Source: Lytechinus variegatus
Taxonomy: Eukaryota; Echinodermata; Echinoidea; Temnopleuroida; Toxopneustidae
Assembly: GCF_018143015.1 (NCBI RefSeq)
Contig: NC_054741.1
Span: 63,896,697 to 63,960,696, forward strand
Length of the DNA stretch: 64,000 nucleotides
Direction: 5' to 3'
The position numbers were made by a program, and so were the translations under genes. The notes under the pieces are model-generated. The model was not told where the DNA came from and ran no database searches. It saw only the letters and a program-made list of their open reading frames with translations. Of the stretch, positions 54,131 through 64,000 are shown in pieces. Numbering within the stretch: position 1 is the stretch's first letter; each line of letters starts with the position of its first letter.

Positions 54131-57086
54131 CGTCTGTGAAGTGGATACTAAAATAATGTCCGGTAAAGTTGTTTATAGACCTTGGAGGCAGTCCGTGATG
54201 TGGCTGGAAATATTTATTTCTGAATAAATAGAGTAAAATTCACAAAGCAAAACGCTGAAAATTTCATCAAAATCGGATAACAAATAACGAAGTTATTGAA
54301 TGTTAAATTTCGTCATTTTCGTCACCCCACTGAACGCTTACATAATTCCTTTAAAAAAATCTCAAATTAAAATCATGAAATGAAAGTGTTGAAAATAAGC
54401 ACATATTCGCATCTTCACCATGTTTTCGAGCAATTGAAAAGAAAAGCATTCATGAAAAAAAAATCCAACATTACATTCACATTGGTCGCCTGTTAACAAG
54501 CTCAAAGGGGTACTCCGTGCTGATTTTTTTAAATCCAAATATAAGGAGTTAAATCATATGAGGTAAACACCGGGGTAAACGCTGAAAATTTCCTGATCAT
54601 CTAACAACAAAATAATGAAGCTATTGAATGATGACACTCTCCACTTTCATCTTTATAATTCATGAAATCATAATCATTTCATATTCTGATACATATGCGT
54701 AAAACATGTCTCCTACGATTTCATAACAAACATGGACAACGACCACAAAGGAAAGTATCATCATACTGCGCAATGCATATTCATGAGGACATGCATAGTG
54801 CGAAACAGGTTTGAAATTTCATTTTTTTTTTTTTTTTAGTTATTTGTGTGAAATTATTTTCTGTTCAAATCTCATAATCTTCACCACGGGGTGCCCCCTA
54901 AACCGTTTTCTGTTTTATGTTTTGTAAATCAACAATAAATTTGTTGTTTTTCTTTCCTCCTGCCCGGGGCTCCTGCCATTTTTGTTAGTGAAGAGGAGAA
55001 TCTATAATTTGGCCATTCATCGGGTCTGTGCGCACAGTCTACTTTGTCTCGGTGACCTTTACTATTACGTAATGAGAACTGCACCCCGTTACACACCAAC
55101 ATGACTGTATGCCCTGATACACAATGTGTGTGACCTACTCCGCATGAGACCCTTCGACGTATGTTGGGTGTGCGGACAGAGACGAGATTGGCCGAAGCTT
55201 GACCATTACACTGCAGTGGTCAGTGTTTTTTACACGAAGTGACCACTGCCATTATACAGTGTGTAGAAACTGGACATTGTATTTGATACGTAAACGGAAA
55301 TACGACTCGGCTCTCCAATTCACGCTACGCGTTGTTGTAACATTTCGCCTCATTTTTTTCCACTTGGAATAAAGTTTACTGCTTCAAAGTAAAGGATAGA
55401 CTACCCCCTGAATCAAGATGACATCATAGTTTGGTTAACTCTGGTTTTGACTTCAGAGGTGAACTACATTGAGGGATACTATGTGATCTACTTTTAGCCT
55501 AACGATCGAGGTAAATACATCATCAAGCTTGGCTTTGCTAGTCTAGTCGTTTACTTTAGCTTCTCTAGAAGAGGTGCTTCAAAGCCCACATAGCCTTCGA
55601 TTTTTGTTTTGTATTGTTAGATTTGATAATCTATTTTGATGACATGTTGCGTATGTTCTGTTTGCATGGGTGTATTGAGTCATTTACATTCAGGGTTATA
55701 TTTCCATAAATGTGAATTGTAAAAGACATCATTACTACATATATATTCCATTGATTTTTATTAGTCTAATATAAGTGTCTGGGATTATTGCGGACATTTT
55801 TGGTGGTAGATTTTTATGTTCGCAAGGCAACCACCCGACGTGCCATTGGTTGGGGGACTTAACTCTGTGTTTCGTTCTTGGAATAAGAATAAACTTTTTA
55901 AGAAGCATCATGGAGGAAGAATGAAGCGTTGTGGTAGTAGTATCAGCAACATATCCGAGAAAGAAGTGTAATTCAGAAAAAAAATAAAAAAATTATGCCA
56001 AGTTACCGACCATGCCAACATGTGATGCAACTATTTTTTTTTTATCTTTGCAGTTTTTATTCGTCATAAAAAATAATCAAAATATACAAAACATATCGTT
56101 GCACTTCAATAAAAAAGAAAATTGTATAAGTACATACAACATAATCTTAATTTACAAGAAAATTGTACCCCAGCGCTGCCGACAGGACGATCCATTAACA
56201 GAAAAAGGGAGGGTACGGCCATACCTAACGGTCCAGAGTCGACCTGGCGGCATCGCCGGGGTATAGCGCAACAACAACAAAAAAAATTATGACATTTTCA
56301 TGTATTAACATGACCGGAAGCACCACTACAACATGAACAGAAGATAAAACAAAGTCACAAAAAAGGATAACACAAAATATGAATCTACAGTGGTTACAAT
56401 TTATGCAATGGAAAAATACTTGTTTATGTTTTGCCATTTTACATTGTGTTTACTGAGTTTGTTTTTCTTTTTTGCAATAATTTCTTCGGTAACTTTATAA
56501 GATAAAAGATAATAATTAAATTGTTTTAAACTAGGGAGAGTCTCTTGGTATTTACATCGCAAAATGAATTGTTTACCAAGTAAAATTAGAAAATTAAATG
56601 CTAAGGTGGATGGATGCAACTATTGCAAGTATATCGTCATGCATCAATACCATGATGGCAAGATTACCATGGACATATACTTCTTGACCAGTATTTCCTG
56701 CATCCTGCCTGTTATCAAGTTTCTATAAAGACAATCGAAGGGCAGAGCACGTAGTAGAGTGAACGTGTGGTAGTAATATAAACTTTGTCAGTTGGACCAT
56801 GTACCTATTAAGAATAGGTTGTTTGACAAGCCTACCGAAGTCCCGACTTAATATACCTACCCAGTAAAAAATTACCCAACCGTGTATACGACTCAAGTCG
56901 TCCTCCCCTCCCGTCGTCCGCCCACTCTCCTCTGAGAAATGACGAACCTTTACTTATTTTCAGCACGATATTAATATTCTTTGAAAATTTTTGGGTATGG
57001 GTGAGTTTTGATCTGAAAAATACCATAATAAGAATCTTAAAGAGTATTTCACCATGTTCACAATGACATGTAGGGGCTACATGTGG
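54131..57086. other. Intergenic DNA with decayed TTAA-type fragments
   Basis: At 54215-54320 and 54530-54840 half-arms of the Kolobok-like elements occur (GCTGAAAATTTCATCAAAAT). At 56165-56290 a GC-richer patch ends in ATAGCGCAACAACAACAAAA, the kind of tail left by a non-LTR element; its family is not known. No host gene is recognised across this 3 kb. A few short open frames are unsupported. Confidence 0.4.
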
Positions 57087-57090
57087 TTAA

Positions 57091-57834
57091 AGGATTTGTC
57101 CGGGCTGAAAATATTTATATCTTTAAAATTTATCAATGTTTTGTGTAAAAAAATTATATGCACATCGTCATGAATATTCATTAGGTGGGCTGATGATGTT
57201 ACATCCCCACTTCTTTTTTTATGCTATTACATGAAATCATTAATGTTTCATTTTATCATACATTGTGTAAATGATGTGTCTCCATTACGATGAAATAAGT
57301 TGCGGCAATGAATAACTAATGCAATTGATCAGTTTTCAATCCAATTGTTTCAGTTCTTGGTACACTGTTAAAACTGCGGTGTTATAACTGACACCAACTG
57401 GTGTTAATAGAGGACCACACCCTGAGGTGTTAAAATTACACCCTAGAGATTAAACATAACACTAAAGAGTGTAAATGTAACAACAAAAGGTCTTGTAAAA
57501 TATAGGTGTAAAACTAACCCAACCAATTTAACACCAGTGTAAAACAACTATTGTGGTCCTCTATGTACACCGGTTAACACCACAGTTTTTGCTGAAAAAA
57601 ACTAATTTTATGTAATAAAACACAAAAGAAAAGGTGGGGGATATGACATCATCAGCCCACCTAGTGAATATTCATGAAGACATGCCTAGAACTGTTTCAC
57701 CGGAATAATGCAAATCTTTAAGATTCAATAACTTCGTTATTTGTTACCTGATTTTGGTCAAATTTTCAGCATTTTGCTCCGTGAATTTTACTCTATTTCT
57801 TGAGATAGAAATATCTCCAGCCTGAACCATCCCT
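57091..57834. mobile_element. TTAA-flanked palindromic element with a nested MITE
   Basis: Left AGGATTTGTCCGGGCTGAAA and right TCCAGCCTGAACCATCCCT are inverted, flanked by TTAA (57087-57090 and 57835-57838). Arms share ATGAATATTCATTAGGTGGG and its inverse. The centre is occupied by a MITE at 57363-57590. Confidence 0.75.
57363..57590. mobile_element. Nested MITE with GGTGTTA repeats
   Basis: Left CACTGTTAAAACTGCGGTGT and right GTTAACACCACAGTTTTTGC are inverted. Both arms contain GGTGTTA, ATAGAGGACCAC/GTGGTCCTCTAT and several single GTGTTAA phrases. About 228 bp. Confidence 0.65.
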
Positions 57835-57835
57835 T

Positions 57836-58371
57836 TAAAGACTGGTATAAGAGTATTTTGAAAGTTCACCAAAAATATCATTCATCAAAGAAAAAACATA
57901 AAAGGAGAAAATCAAGCTTAACACAGATAACTTCATCAATATCGGATGTAAATTAAGAAAGTTATGACATTTTAAAATTTCGCTTAATTTCGCAAATCAG
58001 TTATATGTATATCCTGGACGGTATGCAAATGAGGACATTAATGACGTCGCCCACTAACTATTTCTTTTGTATTTCATTATAATTTTTCCTCATTGCCATG
58101 TGAAACAAATTTTATTCCTCCCTGAGCATGTGGAATGACCATTATATCAACGATGAAAAACAAAAGAAATGGTGAGTGAGGGACATCATCAACTCTCTCA
58201 TTTTTATGTCACTGAGTTGTGACTATTAATGGTTTGTGAAAAATGAGCGAACTTTTAAAATGTCATAACTTTCTTAGTTTACATCCGATTTTGATGAAAT
58301 TTCAAAGTTATGCTTGTTTAATTTTTCTCTATCATTTCCAATCAACAATTTTCTATGGTGGACTTGACCCT
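57836..58371. mobile_element. TTAA-type Kolobok-like element, decayed left end
   Basis: The right end TATGGTGGACTTGACCC is followed by TTAA (58372-58375). The left terminal repeat is degraded, but the arm AACTTCATCAATATCGGATG, TAAATTAAGAAAGTTATGAC is clear. The element shares a junction TTAA region with the one at 57091-57834. Confidence 0.6.
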
Positions 58372-58612
58372 TTAAAGGGCATACGAACCAGCAGCCTTTA
58401 TATTAGCCCCACCTAACGTAAAGTCCTCATCATATCTGGCCAGGTAGGTGTTTCATAAAGCTGTTCGTAAAGTTACGAACGACTTTACGCACGACTGGAA
58501 CATGTTCTTAGGTCATACATCAATTACATAGGGATACCACATATAGCACAAGAAAGGATCACCAGTCGTGCGTAAAGTCATTCGTATCTTACGAACAGCT
58601 TTATGAAACACC

Positions 58613-58661
58613 CAATGGCGTAGACAGGTCCTTAGACCTGGGGGGATGATCCCTAGCCGGG

Positions 58662-58699
<38 letters not shown>

Positions 58700-58729
58700 T
58701 ATATATATATATTATATATATTTATATAT

Positions 58730-58819
<90 letters not shown>

Positions 58820-60372
58820 TATATAAATATAAAGATTGAAGGAGATAAAGTACTCGATAAAAACAAAATATCATGGGCGATGATGATGGGCCAAAGCAGA
58901 CGAGTTAAAGATAACAAAATAACACGATCTGCCTCATGGATTATCTCGTGTGTCTTTTAATCACTTTGCTTTCAGCAATAAACAGGGCATCCAGTAATAA
59001 ACAAACTTCCTTGCACATTTTTCATGGCAGTAATCTTTTGTTTGATTAATGACAATGAGTAAAGATGATCATAAGAGAAATGTCATTTGTCGGATGTCTA
59101 GTTATCATCTTGGTCATGACAGTCCTGCTAAACATGATCTAGAATAACTAGTATTCCTTATTTTACTAGTATAGTAGTATACTCTTTTAAAAGTAGCGAT
59201 ATTGTTAATGATCAAACGAATGAATCAACAACTAAAGGAATAAACAAATAAACAGCCAAATAACTAAAAAAATATCAATTACAATTATAGTAATAGGGGT
59301 AAAATAAAAAAAGCTCAACATTATATTTCTTATCCACGTGCAGATATGCGGACACTAAATTGATAAGCACACTCTGTTTAAAATTACCATGATTACAAAG
59401 GCTTGATTGAATTAAGTATGGAAATGAAATAAACCTCACCGGGTTGTCGGAAGTAAACTGTATAGATAATTTTTATCGCGTAAATGCGCGAGATGATTAT
59501 GTTTTTTGTCAAAGGTCCGACAATGAACACGCTGAGGGTCGAGTTAGGCTTGTTCTGTGATCTTAGACCATAAATTAATCTTATCCATGGATTGGTTCAA
59601 TCTGCCTTCGTCTATATATTGGATGATTCTACCTTCTTTGAAAAGCGCAAAGTACTCTGAAAAAAAATTAGTGAAATAGTTCACTCTTTAAGGAGTGAAT
59701 ATATGAAAGAGTGAATATTGAGTGAAAAAAACCTCGGATATCACTGAGGCCATCCAAAATTTGCACTTTCATTCCAAAATCATTCATTTACTAATTCGCT
59801 CCTTAGAGACTGAAAATTTTCACCTTTCCTTTGCAAAGTAGGGGTTGAGGACATGGCCAGCAGGGAAAAGGGTCAGTGTATGTGTATAGGTAATTTCTTA
59901 TTAATTCGTTTGAACAGTGTTAATGTGTTATGAAAGCAATTGCTCTGAAAGGGAGTGATTAAGCGACACTTTCTTAAATCTGTAATGAAATATTTTGAAC
60001 TTATCTCCTTTGCAAATACATAATTATTATAAGGAAATGTACTTGGTGAAACTCTGAGTAACGATCCTTAAATGTATATGACGACGCAAGACAGTTGTTA
60101 TTACTTAAAACTTGCAAGTTGTAAATGCATATAAGATGATTGACTCTGAATAAAAGTCCAATTTTGATCATGTTTGTCATTGCTGTACGTTATGATTATT
60201 ACTGCTATTATTATTGATTGATTTTAACTAGCATTCATTGCTTTATTACTGTATAGTTTTGCTTCTTCCCCCACAGAAACCTGGGGGGGATGATTGTACA
60301 CACCACCCCCCCCCCCCCACCTAAAATTCTGGGGGGATGCATCCCCCCATCCCCCCGCTATCTACGCCCCTG
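58613..60372. mobile_element. hAT-type element with exact 8-bp duplication and (TA)n
   Basis: Ends CAATGGCGTAGACAGG and CTATCTACGCCCCTG are flanked by exact GAAACACC (58605-58612 and 60373-60380). The 1760-bp interior has no transposase. It begins with a long (TA)n run and ends in the usual G/C-run zone. It interrupts the palindromic MITE. Confidence 0.85.
58663..58814. repeat. (TA)n microsatellite
   Basis: About 150 bases of nearly pure TA, with a few AATA interruptions around 58697-58735. Likely to vary in length between individuals and to form cruciforms. Confidence 0.95.
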
Positions 60373-60525
60373 GAAACACCCAACCAGGTTCATTTCCAAT
60401 AATGCAGCATTTTGTACAATATAGGCCCACTTGAATGATAAATCGCCAATTCTCTACTATTACTAAGCTATTCTCTGCCAAAAGGAAAGTACAGGCTTAT
60501 ATATATTCTGTAGGCCTATTATTAA

Positions 60526-61119
60526 AGGTCAAGTCCACCCAAGTAACACGTTGCTTTGGATCGATAGAGAAAAATCAAACAAACATAACGCTGCAAATTT
60601 CATCGAAATCGGATGTGAAATAAGAAAGTTATGACATTTTTTATTAAAGTTCCGCTTAATATTTTTCACCAAACAGTTCAATGCACAACTCAGCGATATG
60701 CAAATGAGAGAGTTGATGATGTCAATCGTATCACTCACTATTTCTTTTAATAGAATAATTCAATTTTTACAGATTTGACAATAAGGACCAACCTAACTTA
60801 ACCACAAACTGTTAAAATAATGGTAATTCCACATGTTTAGGGAGAAATAAAACTTTGTTTCACTTGACAAGAAGGAGAAAATTAGAATATTTCTTATTTC
60901 ATGTAATAAAATACAAAAGAAATAGTGAGTGGGTGATGTCATCAGTCTGCCAATTTGCATACCGACCAGGATGTGCATATGACTGGTTTGTGAAAATAAG
61001 CGAAACTTTAAAATGGCATAACTTTCTTATTTTACATCCGATTTTGATGAAATTTTCAGTGTTTTGCTTGTTGGATTTTTCTCCTTTTTTCAAATCAACC
61101 CTTTGTTGGGGGTGGTCCT
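60526..61119. mobile_element. TTAA-flanked Kolobok-like element
   Basis: Left AGGTCAAGTCCACCCAAG and right TTGGGGGTGGTCCT are flanked by TTAA (60522-60525 and 61120-61123). Palindromic arms contain ATCGGATGTGAAATAAGAAA and ATTTTACATCCGATTTTGAT. 594 bp, the same length as the copy at 63067-63660. Confidence 0.8.
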
Positions 61120-61123
61120 TTAA

Positions 61124-61803
61124 TAATTACATGTAGCTCAACATGTATGTTCACTAGCTAGATACAATGTATAACACACAGTCAATATAGCCTTCATCTT
61201 TGGATAGGCTCTTGATAATATTGTGCGATGAAGGAAAAATTATGACATAAGGGGGTTATGTAAGAATAATAATTCTATGAACCTATTGTTGTGCCTGTTG
61301 CGTAATCGCCTATCGGCCTTACAAGTCCAGTCTTATTAAGTTGATTTGAATAGAAATTAGAAATAGAAAAGTGGATATTTTGAAATTTGCACTTGATTTC
61401 GGAAATCAATGGTATGCACATCATATTCGGTCAAATAAGGGAGACAATGACGTCATCCATTTGCTATTGTTTGCATTATTTGATATGAATTATGAATATA
61501 TTTCAATTTTCTCTTTATTTCTATGTGAAAAAAAAGTTTGAATTCACCTGGAAAAAGTGGATGTGGAAATCACATTTTGTAACCTATTCGATGGATAGTC
61601 TCTGTAACATCAAATTTTAAATTGTATAATTCTAATAATATACATGTACGTGAATAAGCTAATGGGGCGTGCTTGTAGTATATAGGCCTATGATTTTTTT
61701 TTTTCAAAGAACCACCATCTTGTTGTGATGCCTGCGAATCTCTATGTAGCTACATGTATTTCGATTGCCTTTACGAAAGCTATGACGAAGATGGAAGCTG
61801 ATA
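61124..61803. other. Intergenic DNA with a decayed TTAA-type copy
   Basis: Between 61330 and 61610 phrases like AATGACGTCATCCATTTGCT and TTTGAATTCACCTGG show an old copy of the Kolobok-like family. Nothing else recognised. Confidence 0.4.
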
Positions 61804-61807
61804 TTAA

Positions 61808-62310
61808 AGGGGAAGTTCACCTTGAAGAAAACTTTGTTGTAAAAATAGCAGAAAAAAATAGTCAAAAATATTGGTGAAAGTTTGAGGAAAATCCGTTAAA
61901 GAGTAAGAAAGTTATTAGAGTTCAAAATTTTGGATTTGTGACGTCATAAACGAGCAGCTGCCCCATGTGTTATGTAATATAAAATGTATGAATTTCAAAT
62001 TTTGTATGGTTCCTAATGACTTAATTTTGTTTTCTTTTCATGATCGGGTGTGAAATGATTTGTCTATTGATATACAAAAGTTCCAGTGAAAACCATTTTC
62101 AATTTTCTGAGAAAATGACATTTCATTGAATTTTTACCATTTTACCATTTTTTTAGGAACACTGCTCGCATATGACGTCACAAATCAAATAATTGAAATT
62201 CTAATAAATTTTTAGTTATGTGATGAATTTTTCTCAAACCTTCGGCAATATTTTTTATTATTTTTTCTGCTATTTTTATAATAATTTTTTTGTCAGGGTG
62301 AACTTCCCCT
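61808..62310. mobile_element. TTAA-flanked element with AGGGGAAGTTCACC ends
   Basis: Left AGGGGAAGTTCACCTTGAAG and right AGGGTGAACTTCCCCT are flanked by TTAA (61804-61807 and 62311-62314). Arms contain AATATTGGTGAAAGTTTGAG and its decayed inverse. A second TTAA family, different in sequence from the AGGTCAAGTCCACC one. Confidence 0.8.
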
Positions 62311-62314
62311 TTAA

Positions 62315-62694
62315 GTAGTAATTATCATTAAAACTATACTTGTAGTGACCCTACAACTGCCTTTAAGCTAATCAAGCATGTTTGTGTTTTCTTGTTGGGC
62401 GTGCCGTGCCTGCAATTTTTAATTGAAGTTTGGAATTCTATGCAGTTGTAGATAATAACTTATTACCAATTTCATATTCATACAATAAAAATGATATTGC
62501 TCTATAATGAGCGTGCTATGATTTCAATTTTAGCCCTATTATAGATGGACTGTATATTTCTATTACGCATGGGTCGTCATGAGAATGAGCTGGTCAAAGT
62601 TTTGTTGTCGTTTATAGTACAGACTGACTGTGAAATAATTATTATTCTTGCGAAATGCGGCCTCGTTAGTTTAAACAATAATTCAAGTGGCATG
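62315..62694. other. Unclassified intergenic DNA
   Basis: No gene or repeat recognised. Confidence 0.35.
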
Positions 62695-63062
62695 TGTGCT
62701 CAAAGTGATTGGTTAACATTGGTTTGACTTTTAAAAAATCTGAGCTAGAAGGTCACACTTGTCACCTGTGTCTGTGATATATGTTCCAAAAATGAAGCCC
62801 AGAAAAAATTGCATTCGAAAATAATTATTTAGTGCTTCAAAAATTGAAATATAAAGTGACCGGAAACACCATCTTAATTTCATCCCATACACTTATGTGT
62901 ACTATTTAGGTGTCTATAAGACGCCTATTTACAAAATCGGGGTTTGCCTTTTAGTTTTAGCTTTTCATTCTCAATAATGGTTGTGCACTTGTACATGTAC
63001 ACATGTTTCATCTTGGTTTGAGAATTTTTTAAATCAGCTGCTCACGAAGTTAAACAATACCT
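62695..63062. repeat. Dispersed repeat, inverted relative to 21085-21480
   Basis: AAGTGATTGGTTAACATTGG through CTCAATAATGGTTG and on to CTGCTCACGAAGTTAAACAA is the inverse of 21085-21480. This copy ends just where the TTAA element begins. Confidence 0.6.
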
Positions 63063-63066
63063 TTAA

Positions 63067-63660
63067 AGGTCAAGTCCACCTCAGAAAAATGTTGATTTAA
63101 ATCTATAGAGAAAAATCAGCCAAGCACAATGCTGAAAATTTCATCAAAATCGGATGTAAAATAAGAAAGTTATGACATTTCAAAGTTTCGCTTATTTTCA
63201 ACAAAATAGTTATATGAACGAGCCAGTTACATCCAAATGAGAGAGTCGATGACGTCACTCACTCACTATTTCTTTTGTTTTTTATTGTTTGAATTACACA
63301 ATATTTCAATTTTTACGAATTTGATGATAGGACCTTATTGCCTGAAGCACAAAATGTTAAAATAATGGAATTCCACGTGTTCAGGGAGGAATGAAACTTC
63401 ATTTCACATGACAATGGCGAGAAAATGAAAATATTTCATATAATAAAATACAAAAGAAATAGTGAGTGAGTGATGTCATCAACTCTCTCATTTGGATGTA
63501 ACTGGCTCGTTCATATAATATTTTGTTGAAAATAAGCGAAACTTTAAAATGCCGTAACTTTCTTATTTTACATCCGATTTTGATGAAATTTTCAGTGTTA
63601 TGCTTCTTGAATTTTTCTCTTTTTATTCAAGTCAAGTTTTTGTTGGGGTGGACTTGTCCT
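63067..63660. mobile_element. TTAA-flanked Kolobok-like element
   Basis: Left AGGTCAAGTCCACCTCAG and right GGGGTGGACTTGTCCT are flanked by TTAA (63063-63066 and 63661-63664). The arms are near-perfect inverses over long stretches, including CATTTGGATGTAACTGGCTC/GAGCCAGTTACATCCAAATG. This is the best-preserved copy of the family in the window. Confidence 0.85.
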
Positions 63661-63664
63661 TTAA

Positions 63665-64000
63665 TGTTTGAGGGTGTGGAGTATTATGTAGCCAATTTAT
63701 TATTGGGAACACAATGAATTAGCCAACATACAACAAATTTTAATAGAATACTTTCAATAATGGAGTTGTAACGAGCGATCAAAATAAAACCAAAAATGTC
63801 CATCGGACACAACCTTAGTCAGAATCAATGTCTGGGTGTCCAGACCATAGACTGTCATATCTTTTTTACATGTAAAGTATGTAGATCTTCTTGCACCTGC
63901 GCCCCCCCCCCCCCCCCCGATCGAAATTACCTGGCGCATTATGTACTTGGGCGCATTTCTTAACATTTCGTCCGACGAGTTGACTGATCTGACAACTTTC
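63665..64000. other. Right edge of the window
   Basis: A C-run at 63902-63918 and, from about 63965, the start of a palindromic MITE (GTCCGACGAGTTGACTGATC) that continues beyond the window. No gene. Confidence 0.45.

Larger units (their letters stand above)
58446..60383. mobile_element. 167-bp-type palindromic MITE split by a hAT element
   Basis: The outer pieces 58446-58612 and 60381-60383 form a copy of the family at 20016-20182 (AGGTGTTTCATAAAGCTGTT ... TTTATGAAACACC, CAA). The flanks are exact CCAGGT on both sides (58440-58445 and 60384-60389), a 6-bp duplication. The hAT element landed close to its right end. Confidence 0.75.

Noticed and set aside
1-64000. Retrovirus-like, LTR or Polinton-type elements
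   Set aside because: No paired long terminal repeats, gag/pol-type, capsid-type or protein-primed polymerase motifs were recognised; the only reverse-transcriptase motifs are LINE-type.

Overview
The window looks like animal genomic DNA from a marine invertebrate, most likely an echinoderm and probably a sea urchin. The reasons are an AT-rich, repeat-dense background, three long uninterrupted coding regions of TRIM type, tRNA-headed SINEs, abundant TTAA-flanked palindromic elements, and long inverted-repeat foldback elements whose arms are minisatellites, an architecture described for sea urchin TU elements. No bacterial, organellar or viral gene organisation is seen. The species assignment is inference.

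The only convincing host genes are three TRIM-family proteins, all on the minus strand: TRIM-1 (3340-4974), TRIM-2 (12056-13891) and TRIM-3 (32613-34253). Each has a RING finger, B-box zinc finger(s), a coiled coil and a C-terminal NHL-like beta-propeller in one open frame, with a possible 3' splice site 11-12 bases upstream of the ATG. TRIM-2 has both B-box1 and B-box2; TRIM-1 and TRIM-3 lack B-box1. TRIM-1 and TRIM-3 are nearly identical through the RING and B-box and much less alike in the propeller. TRIM-3's propeller matches TRIM-2 in some patches and is private in others, so exchange between copies is likely.

The window is built on a tandem segmental duplication. Copy A runs from about 11.2 to 28.1 kb and copy B from about 31.55 to 53.7 kb. 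Matching blocks occur in the same order (11.22-11.40/31.56-31.74, 14.77-16.32/44.96-46.65, 19.8-20.3/52.1-52.3, 20.6-21.99/52.3-53.2, 27.4-28.07/53.3-53.69). TRIM-1 at 3-6.4 kb shares both flanks with TRIM-3.

On this scaffold sit many transposable elements. Because the scaffold is duplicated, many have an empty site elsewhere in the window. They include: hAT-type elements with exact or near-exact 8-bp target duplications (7.7, 29.5, 43.8, 48.7, 50.2 and 58.6 kb), some nested; two elements with CAGGGGCGGATCCAG ends and 5-bp duplications (22.0 and 25.0 kb); TTAA-flanked Kolobok-like elements (19.0, 57.1, 57.8, 60.5, 61.8 and 63.1 kb); a broken Tc1-like DD34E transposon (39.05-40.3 kb); SINEs (20.3, 27.5 and 42.1 kb); LINE relics (24.8-27.3 and 28.7 kb); and two 2.4-2.6 kb mirrored-minisatellite foldback elements (34.35-36.92 and 40.42-42.84 kb).

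The points most worth following are the TRIM mosaic, the foldback elements, a repeat family whose units carry perfect DR1 nuclear-receptor half-site pairs, a 20-base hairpin motif repeated at roughly 100-bp intervals in several transposon types, and a loop-free perfect 76-bp palindrome at 24588-24663. All comparisons were made by eye.
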